A stretch of DNA of 64,000 bases from Rhizobium sp. R711 (GTDB taxonomy: Bacteria > Pseudomonadota > Alphaproteobacteria > Rhizobiales > Rhizobiaceae). Below are positions 17,070 to 25,473 of the stretch, in pieces. The stretch lies in NCBI RefSeq assembly GCF_002211365.1, contig NZ_LOKZ01000004.1, positions 1 to 64,000 of the forward strand, read 5' to 3'. Every line of letters begins with the position of its first letter. Within the stretch, counting starts at the first letter, position 1. The notes under the pieces are model-generated. The model saw nothing but the letters and a program-made list of their open reading frames with translations, was not told the DNA's origin and searched no databases. Position numbers and translations under genes: made by a program.

Positions 17070-20000
17070 ATGATCTCGCGCTTCTTCATCGAGCGGCCGG
17101 TGCTCTCCAATGTTCTTGCCCTGGTCATCGTCCTGATTGGCGCGGTGGCGCTGTTTCAATTGCCTGTCGCTCAATATCCCAATGTGGTTCCGCCCACCGT
17201 ACAGGTGACGACGCGCTATCCGGGCGCGAGCGCCAAGACCCTCGTCGATACCGTTGCCTTGCCGATAGAACTGCAGGTCAACGGCGTCGAAAACATGCTC
17301 TACATGCAGTCGACCAGCGCCAGCGACGGCACATATTCGCTGACCGTCACCTTTGCCATCGGGACGGACCCCGACCAGGCGCAGGTCCTTGTCCAGAACC
17401 GCGTTGCGATAGCGATGCCATCGCTGCCGCAGGCAGTGCAGGTGCAGGGCGTGACGACACAGAAGAAGTCAACATCTATCCTCGGTTTCGTCAGCCTGAC
17501 TTCGCCGGATAGCCGTTACGACAGCCTGTTCCTGTCGAACTATGCCGTCATCAACCTGCAGAACGAACTCGCACGGCTTCCCGGCGTCGGCAATGTTAGC
17601 GTCTTCGGCGCCGGCCAGTATGCCATGCGGATCTGGATGGACCCGGATCTCCTGCAAGCCCGGGGGCTGACGCCGCAGGACATCATCAATACGGTGCAGC
17701 AACAGAGCCAGGAGGTCACCGCAGGGCAGGTAGGATTGCCGCCGGTGCCAAGCGGGCAGGACTTCCAGTACACGCTCAACGTCAGCGGCCGGCTGAACGA
17801 CGCCCCTGACTTCGAAGACATCATCGTCAAGGTCGATTCCACAGGTGGCGGCAGGATCACGCGTGTCCGCGACATCGGTCGTGTCGAGCTCGGGGCGCAG
17901 ACCTATAGCCAGTCCTTCCTGCAGAACCGGCGACCGGCGACCGGTGTCGGCATTTTCCAGTTGCCGGAGGCGAATGCCATCGCGGTGGCCGAAACCGTCA
18001 GGGCAAAGATGGCGGAGCTTTCGAAGAGCTTTCCGCCTGGCCTCGAATACAGCATGCCGTTTGATACGACGAAATTCGTCAAGGCGTCGATCCGCGAAGT
18101 CTACGTGACGCTGATCGAGGCCGGCGTTCTGGTCCTGATCGTGATCCTGCTCTTCCTGCAGAATTGGCGGGCCATGCTCGTGCCGGCGACAACCGTTCCG
18201 GTGACGATTATCGGGGCATTTGCTGCGATGGCGGCCCTCGGTTTCACCGTCAATCTGTCGACGCTGTTTGCGATCGTGCTTGCGATCGGCATCGTCGTTG
18301 ATGACGCGATCGTCATCGTCGAGGGGGTTGCGCGTCACGTTGAGGAGGGGATGCCCGGCAGACAGGCGGCAGAGAAGGCGATGGACGAGCTCCTCGGCCC
18401 CGTCATCGGTATTACGCTGGTTCTCATGGCCGTCTTCATTCCGGCCGCCTTCCTGCCGGGCTTGACAGGACAGCTCTACCGGCAATTTGCGCTTGTCATC
18501 GCCGCGACTGCGCTGATCAGCGCGATCAACGCCATCACGCTGAAGCCGACGCAATGTGCTCTTTGGCTGCGACCGCCCGTGCCGCCGGAAAAGCGCAACT
18601 TCTTCTATCGCGGCTTCAACCGAGTCTATGATGCGGCCGAGAACGGCTACTCCAGGCTCGTTGGCGGCCTCGTGCGTAACAGCGTGGTCGCAGTGCTTGT
18701 TGGCTTGGCGCTGATCGGCGTCGCCTTTTGGGGGCTGACCCGGCTTCCGACGGCCTTCCTCCCGATCGAGGATCAAGGCTACGTGCTGATCAGTGCGCAG
18801 TTGCCTGATGGTGCGTCCAAGGAGCGTACCGATGCCGTGATGCAGCAAGTCAGCGCGATCGCGGAGCAGACGCCGGGCGTCGACCAGGTTCTGACGATCA
18901 GCGGCATTTCGGTCCTCGACAACAGCGCAAGCCTGCCGAATGCCGGTGTCGCCTATGTCATTCTCAAGGACTGGGACGTGCGCGGAAAGGAAAAAGGCCA
19001 GGACCTGCTGTCGATATACAAGCATTTGAACGGTGCTCTGGAAAGTGTCATGCAGGCCAATACTCTGGTCGTGGTCCCACCGGCGATCCAGGGTATCGGC
19101 AATGCCAGCGGCTTTACCATGCAGGTGCTGCTCAAGGACGGCAGCTTCGATTTCTCGCTGTTACAGACGCTGGCCGATACGATCGTCGAGCACGGAAATT
19201 CGCAATCCTCGCTTCAGCGGCTGCAGACGTCGTTCCGCGCGGACGCTCCGCAGCTTGAGGTGTCGGTCGACCGCATCAAGGCCGAAACGCTCGGCGTCAC
19301 GGTTGGGCAGGTGTTCTCGGCTCTCTCAGGTTATGTCGGTTCGAGTTATGTCACCCAGTTCAATAAGTTCGGCCGGACCTTCCAGGTCTATGTGCAAGCG
19401 ACTCCGGATTTTCGCGTGCGGCCGGATGATATCCGTAATCTAAAGGTCAAGGCTGGCGATGGCAGCATGGTCCCGCTTGGTACGGTGATTGACGTTAAAA
19501 GCTCGCCAGGTCCGTCGCTGATCAGCCTCTACAATCTCTATCCAACCGCCACGATCGTCGGCGGCCCCGCCACCGGCTTCAGCTCGGGGCAGGCGCTTGA
19601 TGTCATGGAGCAGATCGCCGATCAGACACTGCCGCCCGGCGCCGGCTTCGAGTGGACAGCGCTGTCCTATCAGGAAAGGGCGGTCGGTGGGCAGATCTAC
19701 TACGTCTTTGGTCTTGCCATTCTTCTGGTCTATTTCGTTTTGGCCGGACAGTACGAAAGCTGGATATTGCCGTTCGCCGTTATTCTCGCCGTTCCCCTTG
19801 CTCTGCTCGGGACGGTCGGCGCACTGACGGCGCTCGGGGTCGCAAACAATCTCTACACGCAGATCGGTCTCATTCTGCTCATCGCGCTTTCCTCCAAGAA
19901 CGCCATCCTGATCGTTGAATATGCACGCGAAAAACGCATGCAGGGCATGGAGATTGCAACTGCCGCCGTGCTTGCGGCGCGACTGCGTTTCCGCCCGATC

Positions 20001-20246
20001 CTGATGACCTCGTTCGCCTTCATCCTCGGCGTGTTGCCGTTGGTGCTGGCGACGGGGGCTGGCGCCAACGCCCGCCGATCGATCGGTATTTCCGTCTTCA
20101 GCGGCATGATCGCATCGACGTGCCTGGCGGTTTTGCTGGTGCCGTCCTTCTACGTGATCCTGCAGCATTTCGAGGAATATCGGAAGCGCCGTGCGCTGCC
20201 GATTCCGGGCGCGCAGACGTCAAGCGATGCGGCGACAGACCGCTGA
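17070..20246 (+). CDS. RND multidrug efflux pump, inner-membrane subunit (AcrB/MexF type)
   Basis: 1058-residue HAE1-family pump with twelve membrane helices and two large periplasmic loops. It begins MISRFFIERPVLSNVLALVI, the usual first helix. The proton-relay aspartates appear in AIGIVVDDAIVIVEG near residue 410, and the second repeat has LIALSSKNAILIVEYAREKR near residue 940. It uses proton motive force to export drugs or plant-derived compounds. Full length. No outer-membrane channel gene or regulator is adjacent, so it presumably shares a TolC-type protein encoded elsewhere. Confidence 0.95.
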   Translation: MISRFFIERPVLSNVLALVIVLIGAVALFQLPVAQYPNVVPPTVQVTTRYPGASAKTLVDTVALPIELQVNGVENMLYMQSTSASDGTYSLTVTFAIGTDPDQAQVLVQNRVAIAMPSLPQAVQVQGVTTQKKSTSILGFVSLTSPDSRYDSLFLSNYAVINLQNELARLPGVGNVSVFGAGQYAMRIWMDPDLLQARGLTPQDIINTVQQQSQEVTAGQVGLPPVPSGQDFQYTLNVSGRLNDAPDFEDIIVKVDSTGGGRITRVRDIGRVELGAQTYSQSFLQNRRPATGVGIFQLPEANAIAVAETVRAKMAELSKSFPPGLEYSMPFDTTKFVKASIREVYVTLIEAGVLVLIVILLFLQNWRAMLVPATTVPVTIIGAFAAMAALGFTVNLSTLFAIVLAIGIVVDDAIVIVEGVARHVEEGMPGRQAAEKAMDELLGPVIGITLVLMAVFIPAAFLPGLTGQLYRQFALVIAATALISAINAITLKPTQCALWLRPPVPPEKRNFFYRGFNRVYDAAENGYSRLVGGLVRNSVVAVLVGLALIGVAFWGLTRLPTAFLPIEDQGYVLISAQLPDGASKERTDAVMQQVSAIAEQTPGVDQVLTISGISVLDNSASLPNAGVAYVILKDWDVRGKEKGQDLLSIYKHLNGALESVMQANTLVVVPPAIQGIGNASGFTMQVLLKDGSFDFSLLQTLADTIVEHGNSQSSLQRLQTSFRADAPQLEVSVDRIKAETLGVTVGQVFSALSGYVGSSYVTQFNKFGRTFQVYVQATPDFRVRPDDIRNLKVKAGDGSMVPLGTVIDVKSSPGPSLISLYNLYPTATIVGGPATGFSSGQALDVMEQIADQTLPPGAGFEWTALSYQERAVGGQIYYVFGLAILLVYFVLAGQYESWILPFAVILAVPLALLGTVGALTALGVANNLYTQIGLILLIALSSKNAILIVEYAREKRMQGMEIATAAVLAARLRFRPILMTSFAFILGVLPLVLATGAGANARRSIGISVFSGMIASTCLAVLLVPSFYVILQHFEEYRKRRALPIPGAQTSSDAATDR

Positions 20247-20420
20247 ACGGAAATGATACCGCATTGAGAATTGCTATCCTCGGCTCGGGAAGCGCACAGG
20301 CGCGTCGCGCTTGATCGCCCCCCGTGGATAAAGCAAGGAAGCGCCCTCGGAAGGAGAGGGTTAGGAGCAGCCTCACGATGCCGACATGGTCGACACTGTG
20401 ATTTCCGCAGGAGAGGAACT

Positions 20421-20984
20421 ATGGAGAATTTCTCGTCATCACTGGAAATCGCATCCCTGAAACATGGCATGTGGAAAATGAGACTTGGCTTGTCCGTGAT
20501 CGGCGTCGTCGCCTTGTTCGCGAGCGCCTTGGCACAACAGCCGACCGACGCGCAGCGCAACGCAATAAAATCCGCTTGCCGTACCGATTTCATATCCGAT
20601 TGCTCCGGTGTCACGCCGGGTGGCAAGGAGGCGCTTGCCTGCCTGCAGCAGCATGAAGCGTCGCTGTCGTCGGGATGCAAGCAGGCAATCAGCGCGCTCG
20701 GCGGAAGCGGCAGCGCCGCCGCTCCGAAATCGTCTTCAGGGGCGTCGAACGCGCCAGCAACGCCGGATGCTGGCACACCTAAAGCTGCCGCGCCCGCAGC
20801 AACGGCCGCACCGCAGCTTTCGCCGCGGGAGGAGATGGTCATTGCTCGCGAGGCCTGCGGGCCGGACTTCCGATCCTACTGCCGCGCCGTTCCGCTTGGG
20901 GGCGGACGCGGCATCGCCTGCCTTAGAGAGAATATGGCGCGGTTGTCCCCGGCCTGCCAAAAGGTCCTAGCTCACGGATTGTGA
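20421..20984 (+). CDS. Exported protein with two Cys-rich repeats
   Basis: 187 residues. From the ATG at 20421 (AGGAGAGGA upstream) it has an N-terminal extension, then a hydrophobic signal segment starting MRLGLSVIGVVALFASALAQ; an ATG nearer the signal is an alternative. Two copies of a cysteine-rich repeat of about 38 residues follow: CRTDFISDCSGVTPGGKEAL...CLQQH and CGPDFRSYCRAVPLGGGRGI...CLREN, separated by an Ala/Pro/Ser linker. Each repeat has four cysteines (C-x7-C-x13-C-x11-C style), as in the small periplasmic cysteine-rich repeat family. Function unknown. Confidence 0.8.
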   Translation: MENFSSSLEIASLKHGMWKMRLGLSVIGVVALFASALAQQPTDAQRNAIKSACRTDFISDCSGVTPGGKEALACLQQHEASLSSGCKQAISALGGSGSAAAPKSSSGASNAPATPDAGTPKAAAPAATAAPQLSPREEMVIAREACGPDFRSYCRAVPLGGGRGIACLRENMARLSPACQKVLAHGL

Positions 20985-21071
20985 TTTTCTTTTGCTTTCA
21001 TGGTCTTCGGTACGCTGGGTGATTGGGTGCCGGGACGTATCGGTCTCGATTCGCAAAATGGTTGTGAACTC

Positions 21072-21275
21072 GTCAGACCTTGGTCCAACTACACAATCTC
21101 TCCGCATGCGCTAACTGCACCTTGTCCTTCTGCCCCGAAGGATGAGGGAGGCTTTGGGATGTCGCGGACAAACCCTCCTGCAGCCTCCCTCCTCACGGTC
21201 AGACCTTGGTCCAACTTTTCAAGCGCGCACCCTCTGCCTAAGTTGGCCTTGTCCTTCCGCCAAAAAAAGGACACG
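21072..21275. repeat. Diverged direct repeat, about 75 bp unit, 126 bp period
   Basis: GTCAGACCTTGGTCCAACT occurs exactly at 21072-21090 and 21198-21216. The similarity continues about 75 bases in weaker form to a shared CCTTGTCCTTC core (21120 and 21247). Non-coding; origin unknown. Confidence 0.65.
21144..21191. repeat. Perfect 10-bp inverted repeat between the repeat units
   Basis: GAGGGAGGCT at 21144-21153 and AGCCTCCCTC at 21182-21191 form a ten-pair stem with a 28-base loop, lying between the two copies of the direct repeat. Confidence 0.5.
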
Positions 21276-21554
21276 CAGGGGCACCTTTCGGGGTCCTCTG
21301 AGAGGGCTCGAGAGGATCACCAACGGGTAGGCTGACCTCTCGGCTCTCCCCGTCCATGGCCGCACCCGACGCAGCGACCAGGGCGTCATTGCATTCTCGG
21401 CTTCCTTGATAAGCGGCATGGGTCAGGTCCAGCCGTGAGGTTCCATAAACGCCTTACGCCTCAAACTTCGTGTTTTCAGTGCTTTATACGCCTGAATGGC
21501 TGGAAGCGTGAGGGGTCGGTGGGTCGTTCCGTTCAGGGCGAAAGATAGTGGAGC

Positions 21555-21797
21555 GACTTTGTGTCGTGCAAAGACGCGGCCTCTAGGATCTGGACTCCGC
21601 TTATCTCGGCCGGGCTTGGCATCGGCTTTGTCCCGGAATGCACGGCAGATCTTCCGAACCGCGCCTTCGAGCTGAAGGCGGTGCGGGGGATCGACTTTCG
21701 GATCGGGCTCGGGGTTGTCTGGAATAGGGAGGACCCGACTCCCTCGCCCGACGACATCGTCGATATCGCACGATCGCTGGTGCGACCGGGAAAGTGA
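21555..21797 (+). pseudogene. LysR-family regulator, C-terminal fragment
   Basis: About 78 residues that read like the end of a LysR effector domain: SAGLGIGFVPECTADLP, then FELKAVRGIDFRIGLGVVWN and a final helix PDDIVDIARSLVRPGK. There is a stop codon in frame at 21546 and no helix-turn-helix or start with a ribosome site upstream, so this is a 3' remnant. It is part of the decayed region that leads to the tRNA-Ile/integrase end. Confidence 0.6.
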
Positions 21798-22073
21798 CTG
21801 GGGGAAAGGGCGGTCGTTGATGGGCTTCGGCTTGCCTATCGCACCGGACCGTCAGTCCTCAGTAGCCCCAACAAGATGAACGTCTCGGCAGAAGAGAAAT
21901 ATTACTAAGGCAAGTCGATCCTGTCGCGATCGGTCGACCAGCTCCCAGAGCGAGTGAGGCGATCATAGGCGCCATCCGCCTGCTGGTCTGCGTCTCCCGT
22001 CAATCGACCTTGACAACCGGGTCCACGGCGAGACGTTATTGGGCTCGCAACGTCGTAGAAAAACGAGGATGGG

Positions 22074-22583
22074 ATGAAGTTTAACAGACCGTCAGTCGCA
22101 GGCGTGGTTGGTGTGGCAATGTGGGGGGGTGGCGTGAGCCTTGCGGCATTGTCTGCGCTCGCACAGGAAGTCGAGCCGCCCGCTCCATGGGTCAAGCTTA
22201 CCGGTTCGCATGCTGGAGCGGTCGGAACATGCTCTGCCGTTGATGCGACCGACAATGAGGCTTGTTACATGGTGCGTTGCGACGCCAAGAGCGGTCTCGT
22301 TTTCGAGATTGGCGATGCCACGGTTGGCGACATGGGCCTGCGATCGGCGCGCTTCGAGATTGGCAGGTACAAAGAGACAATCCGCCTCGACGGGAACAGT
22401 CCCGATCGGCGAACGACTGTTCTCTCAAAGCATCCGAAGTTGCTTGCCGCCCTCACATCTGGCGCTGATTTCGCGACCATGTACGCCGTCGAGGCCGATG
22501 TGAAATATAGCACCGGCTTTGAACTCACGGGGGCGCGAGACCAGGTATCTCGTCTGGCAAAGGGCTGCCCAACCAAGCCGTGA
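22074..22583 (+). CDS. Hypothetical exported protein
   Basis: 169 residues with a clear signal peptide (MKFNRPSVAGVVGVAMWGGG, cleavage near ALAQ). The mature region starts EVEPPAPWVKLTGSHAGAVG and has three cysteines spaced CSAVDATDNEAC and VRC, suggesting periplasmic disulphides. No family recognised. It resembles invasion-associated-locus-B-like small secreted proteins in layout (signal, PPAPWVKLT, paired Cys), but I would not assign that. It is the only apparently intact gene in the 21-23.8 kb decayed segment. Confidence 0.65.
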   Translation: MKFNRPSVAGVVGVAMWGGGVSLAALSALAQEVEPPAPWVKLTGSHAGAVGTCSAVDATDNEACYMVRCDAKSGLVFEIGDATVGDMGLRSARFEIGRYKETIRLDGNSPDRRTTVLSKHPKLLAALTSGADFATMYAVEADVKYSTGFELTGARDQVSRLAKGCPTKP

Positions 22584-22714
22584 CGACGGGTGACGGTCCT
22601 GACCGACCATGACGCCCGATTACCCAAAGCTGCCGATCGACCGAACCGAGGCACAGACAACACGCTTTAAAGGAAAGCCGCATTGAACATGCGGTCGCTT
22701 CCGATGATCTATCA

Positions 22715-23025
22715 TTGCTGCGACCGGCTGTTCTCGCTGACCGTGACGTCAATCTGCTCTTCGCCGGCGTCTGCCTCAACGTGTCCTCCGGGTTGGCTAG
22801 CGCCGGACAGGGAATAGCTTCCGCCGCCAGTGATCTCGGCGGCGCCAACGGCAATTACGCGGTGGCGCCGGCAGCACTTGCCGGCTACCAGACCTACAAC
22901 GCGCTAACCGGCGTCAATACCGACGCCCTGAAAAACATGCGGGGCCTCGCCGACTGGGCCGGTCTTCAGAAGTCGGGCCTCGGTTCCGTTTCGCTGACGG
23001 TCGGCTACAACGCCTCGCGATCCGC
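22715..23025 (+). pseudogene. Filamentous haemagglutinin-like fragment
   Basis: The frame reads GQGIASAASDLGGANGNYAV, then PAALAGYQTYNALTGVNTDA and GLGSVSLTVGYNASRS, resembling an internal stretch of large two-partner-secretion haemagglutinins/CdiA-type exoproteins. Neither the N-terminal secretion domain nor the rest of such a protein is present. After about 23025 the frame runs on only as antisense of a histidine-kinase fragment, marking a rearrangement junction. Family call is tentative. Confidence 0.45.
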
Positions 23026-23242
23026 TTGGGACGGCGATGTCGAATACTGCACCTTCGCGTTGAGGATCGGCCAGCTGAATAGTGCCTCCGTGGGCCGCCA
23101 GCATGGAGCGGACGATATCGAGGCCGATGCCAGTACCACCTTGCTCACGGCGAGTGGAGAAAAACGGCGTAAAGATAAGATCCCGGTTCCCGATTGGAAT
23201 ACCTACGCCATTGTCCTTAACTGTAATCGTGACTGCTTGATA
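23024..23242 (-). pseudogene. Sensor histidine kinase, C-terminal ATPase fragment
   Basis: On the minus strand about 72 residues match the end of a HATPase_c domain: VTITVKDNGVGIP (G1 box), FTPFFSTRREQGGTGIGLDI (F and G2 boxes) and MLAAHGG. No dimerisation, N box or sensor region is present. It lies directly after a response-regulator fragment on the same strand, so this was once a two-component system, now truncated at both ends. Confidence 0.7.
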
Positions 23243-23255
23243 ACAAGGCTGGACA

Positions 23256-23408
23256 TCAGTTGTTCGCTTCGATGATTGTAGCAAGCTTGAAGCCGATCCC
23301 ATGAACCGTCGCGATGATGCCGTGGCAGCCAACTGCTGCAAACTTGGCGCGGATATTGCGAACGTGACTGTCGATCGTACGATCGGCGACATAGGCGACC
23401 GGCCTCTG
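23256..23408 (-). pseudogene. OmpR-family response regulator, C-terminal fragment
   Basis: The minus strand frame ending at the TGA at 23256 reads RPVAYVADRTIDSHVRNIRA, then KFAAVGCHGIIATVHGIGFK and LATIIEANN. This is the end of a winged-helix DNA-binding domain (recognition helix and the wing TVHGIGFKL). A stop at 23409-23411 closes the frame upstream, so receiver domain and linker are missing. Followed by the kinase fragment, 13 bases on. Confidence 0.65.
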
Positions 23409-23720
23409 TCACCTGACCTCCAACGTATTTGCGACTTGGTCATGAACTTCGCTTTGGCAGCTCTGTTGTGATGCGGGTCGCGGCCATATCTTTACCGGTG
23501 CAATCACTCGAAGGCTGTGAACAAGGGTTTCTCGTGTGATATCGGGATCGTCCATCAACTGAATGGCCGCACCCGACAGAATTATTGCCCTTTTCCTTGC
23601 ATCAGCAGCGGAAAGAGGCCCGAGATTCACGCGGATCAGCGATTTTCCGAATTTTGATTCGACGCTAGCGGGAATTCTTTGCTGGAACGTGAATCCGTTT
23701 TCGCGTTTCCATAAATACAT
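23409..23720 (-). pseudogene. Tyrosine-recombinase integrase, N-terminal stub
   Basis: 103 residues starting MYLWKRENGFTFQQRIPASV, the N-terminal domain found on many rhizobial phage/island integrases, with RVNLGPLSAADARKRAIILS following. No catalytic domain (R-H-R-Y) is present and the last 25 residues look unrelated. It points away from the 3' end of tRNA-Ile(CAU), 108 bases off, the classic position of an island integrase. Truncated and presumably inactive. Confidence 0.65.
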
Positions 23721-23804
23721 CTCAAGCCTCTCGTTCTGGCTCGCATGTGTACAAAGCAGTGTATTTCGCCATGTACGACGAAATTTTCTTCTAAAAATTT
23801 CCGT

Positions 23805-23830
23805 TTAAAATCATAGACTTATGGTCTATG
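23805..23830 (-). terminator. Terminator of tRNA-Ile
   Basis: Minus strand CATAGAC, loop CATAA, GTCTATG, then ATTTTA. The stem begins at the CCA end of the tRNA, so it is suited to ending the tRNA transcript. Confidence 0.55.
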
Positions 23831-23904
23831 GTGGGCCCGGAGGGACTCGAACCCCCAACCAAGCGGTTATGAGCCGCCGGCTCTAACCATTGAGCTACAG
23901 GCCC
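23829..23904 (-). tRNA. tRNA-Ile(CAU), the lysidine-modified isoacceptor
   Basis: 76 bases on the minus strand with encoded CCA. Acceptor GGGCCTG pairs with CGGGCCC (one U-G), D arm AGCTCAATGGTTAGAGC, anticodon loop CTCATAA with anticodon CAU, T arm GGGGGTTCGAGTCCCTC. A CAU anticodon could be Met, but the body GGTTAGAGCCGGCGGCTCAT and CGCTTGG match the ileX/ileY type of E. coli, so tRNA-Ile2, read as AUA after TilS modification, is favoured. It flanks an integrase stub, so it is the likely att site of a lost island. Confidence 0.9.
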
Positions 23905-24059
23905 TGCAGCGGTTTGGCTGCCGTGTCCGGCGCAATGGTTCCCCGGAACGGGTTCCGCTCTAACGCAATTCTCCAGCGCTCACAAGGGACTGCCGCAATA
24001 GCTTCACAATCAATCGGCAAGACGACACTTAAGACTTCACAATCAGGGAGTGAAACATC

Positions 24060-24803
24060 GTGCTGCCGAACACCAGAACAATCGTCTTCAGCCTTCTGCT
24101 CGGTTTTCCGACTGCCGCTGCTATGGCGCTGCCGGCGCTGGCCGCCGATTCGCAGCCGCGTGAGGCTGTGATTTCCGTCAGCGGCGAAGGGCAGGCGAGT
24201 GTCGCGCCCGACATGGCGGTGCTCAACCTTTCCGTCGTGAAGCAGGCAACGACCGCGCGCGAGGCGCTCGATGAAAATAACAAGGCAATGAGCGATGTCC
24301 TTGCTGCGCTGAAAAAGGCAGGCATCGCGGAGCGGGATCTGCAGACCTCAGGTTTTGCGGTGCAGCCGCAATTTAACTACCCGCAGTCCAACGATGGCCA
24401 GCCTAAGCCGCCGGAATTGATCGCTTACCAGGTCAGCAATTCGCTGAGCGTGCGCGTCCGCGACTTGTCCAGGCTCGGCGCCATCCTCGACGAAGCTGTC
24501 ACGCTCGGCGTCAACCAGGGTGGAGACATTCAGTTCACGAATGACAAGCCGGAGAAGGTGATGGAAGAGGCGCGAAAGAAAGCCGTCGCCAACGCCATCG
24601 AGAGGGCAAGGACTCTGGCCGGGGCTGCCGATGTCAAACTCGGGCGCGTGATCGAGATCAGCGAGACGTCGCCGCGTGCGCAGCCGGTACCGGTCTTACG
24701 GGCTGCCATGATGAAGGAGGCGGCAGACTCAGCCGTGCCGGTTCAGGGCGGTGAAACCAGCTACAATGTTACGGTCAACGTGACATTTTCGATCGCTCAG
24801 TGA
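24060..24803 (+). CDS. SIMPL-domain (DUF541) periplasmic protein
   Basis: 247 residues. Signal peptide to about residue 29 (FPTAAAMALPALAA), then the SIMPL/DUF541 domain: EAVISVSGEGQASVAPDMAV, followed by repeated helix-strand units (AREALDENNKAMSDVLAALK; ARKKAVANAIERARTLAGAA) and GETSYNVTVNVTFSIAQ at the end. Family members (E. coli YggE type) are linked to oxidative stress, but the biochemical role is unknown. The start is GTG at 24060 with GGGAG about ten bases upstream. Followed by a strong terminator. Confidence 0.88.
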   Translation: MLPNTRTIVFSLLLGFPTAAAMALPALAADSQPREAVISVSGEGQASVAPDMAVLNLSVVKQATTAREALDENNKAMSDVLAALKKAGIAERDLQTSGFAVQPQFNYPQSNDGQPKPPELIAYQVSNSLSVRVRDLSRLGAILDEAVTLGVNQGGDIQFTNDKPEKVMEEARKKAVANAIERARTLAGAADVKLGRVIEISETSPRAQPVPVLRAAMMKEAADSAVPVQGGETSYNVTVNVTFSIAQ

Positions 24804-24831
24804 TCGTCAACGGGTTTGATCCGTGACCAAT

Positions 24832-24875
24832 GGCCATTGATATTCGCTGCAATATCAATGGCCTGTTTGTTTTTG
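24832..24875 (+). terminator. Strong intrinsic terminator after the SIMPL gene
   Basis: GGCCATTGATATT (24832-24844), six-base loop, AATATCAATGGCC (24851-24863): a perfect 13-pair stem followed by TGTTTGTTTTT. Confidence 0.88.
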
Positions 24876-24886
24876 TCGAACGCCGG

Positions 24887-24912
24887 GGAACCTTCGGGCA
24901 ATAAAAGGCTTT
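24887..24912 (+). promoter_or_regulatory. Weak GSR-like promoter upstream of the 25038 gene
   Basis: GGAAC at 24887-24891, then 19 bases and TT (CTTT where CGTT is expected). This fits only the loose RpoE2 form GGAAC-N18/19-TT. The leader to the start codon would be about 120 bases. Confidence 0.3.
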
Positions 24913-25037
24913 ATCACGCATATATTACACTATAACATCGATCGTGTTTTCGGCCCGCAGGGAACCCTGAGTTCTGTTTCCCACGTCGCTGCCGGCCGAA
25001 GAGGAGGAATGGCACTAGCCCTAAAGAGGAGACAGAC

Positions 25038-25421
25038 ATGACGAATGCCTTGCCGCCGCTTCACAATGGACACGCCCCGTTCACCCTTCAGGAACTCTTC
25101 CGAGAAGCCCTCTATGCCTTTGAAGAGTGGGATACGGAACTCACAGAACCGATCGTCACCTTCGAAGGACGCGTTGTACCCATCAGTCAGGTCTTCGAAG
25201 CGATGCGTCTATGCGACGATATCGTTCCGATGAACATCGTCGGAGCCGTGACCGAACGGCTTACCAAACCCTGGGAAGGCGAAGGACCGCTCGACCAGAT
25301 GAGTTTCTCGACTGCCGCCCGTGTCATGGGCGTCCTCGTGCGCAAGCGCCTGCTTGCAAATGGCACGGCTGATATTGTCGCCGTTGCAGAACAGACAGCC
25401 GAGCGTCGCTCCGGCAATTGA
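25038..25421 (+). CDS. Conserved small hypothetical protein
   Basis: 127 residues, soluble, no signal. It starts at an ATG with GAGGAG eight bases upstream. Helical, with FTLQELFREALYAFEEWDTE, then a short beta part EPIVTFEGRVVPISQ and a helical end including STAARVMGVLVRKRLLANGT. I do not recognise a family. Codon use is normal and the ribosome site strong, so it is probably real. Convergent with the GntR regulator that follows. Confidence 0.7.
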   Translation: MTNALPPLHNGHAPFTLQELFREALYAFEEWDTELTEPIVTFEGRVVPISQVFEAMRLCDDIVPMNIVGAVTERLTKPWEGEGPLDQMSFSTAARVMGVLVRKRLLANGTADIVAVAEQTAERRSGN

Positions 25422-25473
25422 CTTCCTGGATTGCGGTCCTATGGCCGCAATCCCGCTCCCAGGTGAAAATTTG

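Larger units (their letters stand above)
20985..21554. other. Non-coding stretch with diverged repeats
   Basis: No convincing gene. It contains the tandem repeat and inverted repeat listed separately, then about 250 bases (21300-21554) with no feature I can support. Position between a normal gene and the decayed island suggests it is part of the insertion scar. Confidence 0.5.

Noticed and set aside
22715..23275. 186-aa plus-strand ORF as one gene
   Set aside because: Only its first half looks like a protein (haemagglutinin-like); the second half is antisense to a histidine-kinase fragment.
22904..23443. 179-aa minus-strand ORF as an intact kinase
   Set aside because: Only residues about 68-139 match a kinase ATPase domain; the first part is the wrong frame of a response-regulator fragment.
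23937..23965. GGAAC near 23945 as a GSR promoter for the SIMPL gene
   Set aside because: GGAACGGGTTCC is a small palindrome and the -10 position reads AATT, two bases off CGTT, with a poor leader position.
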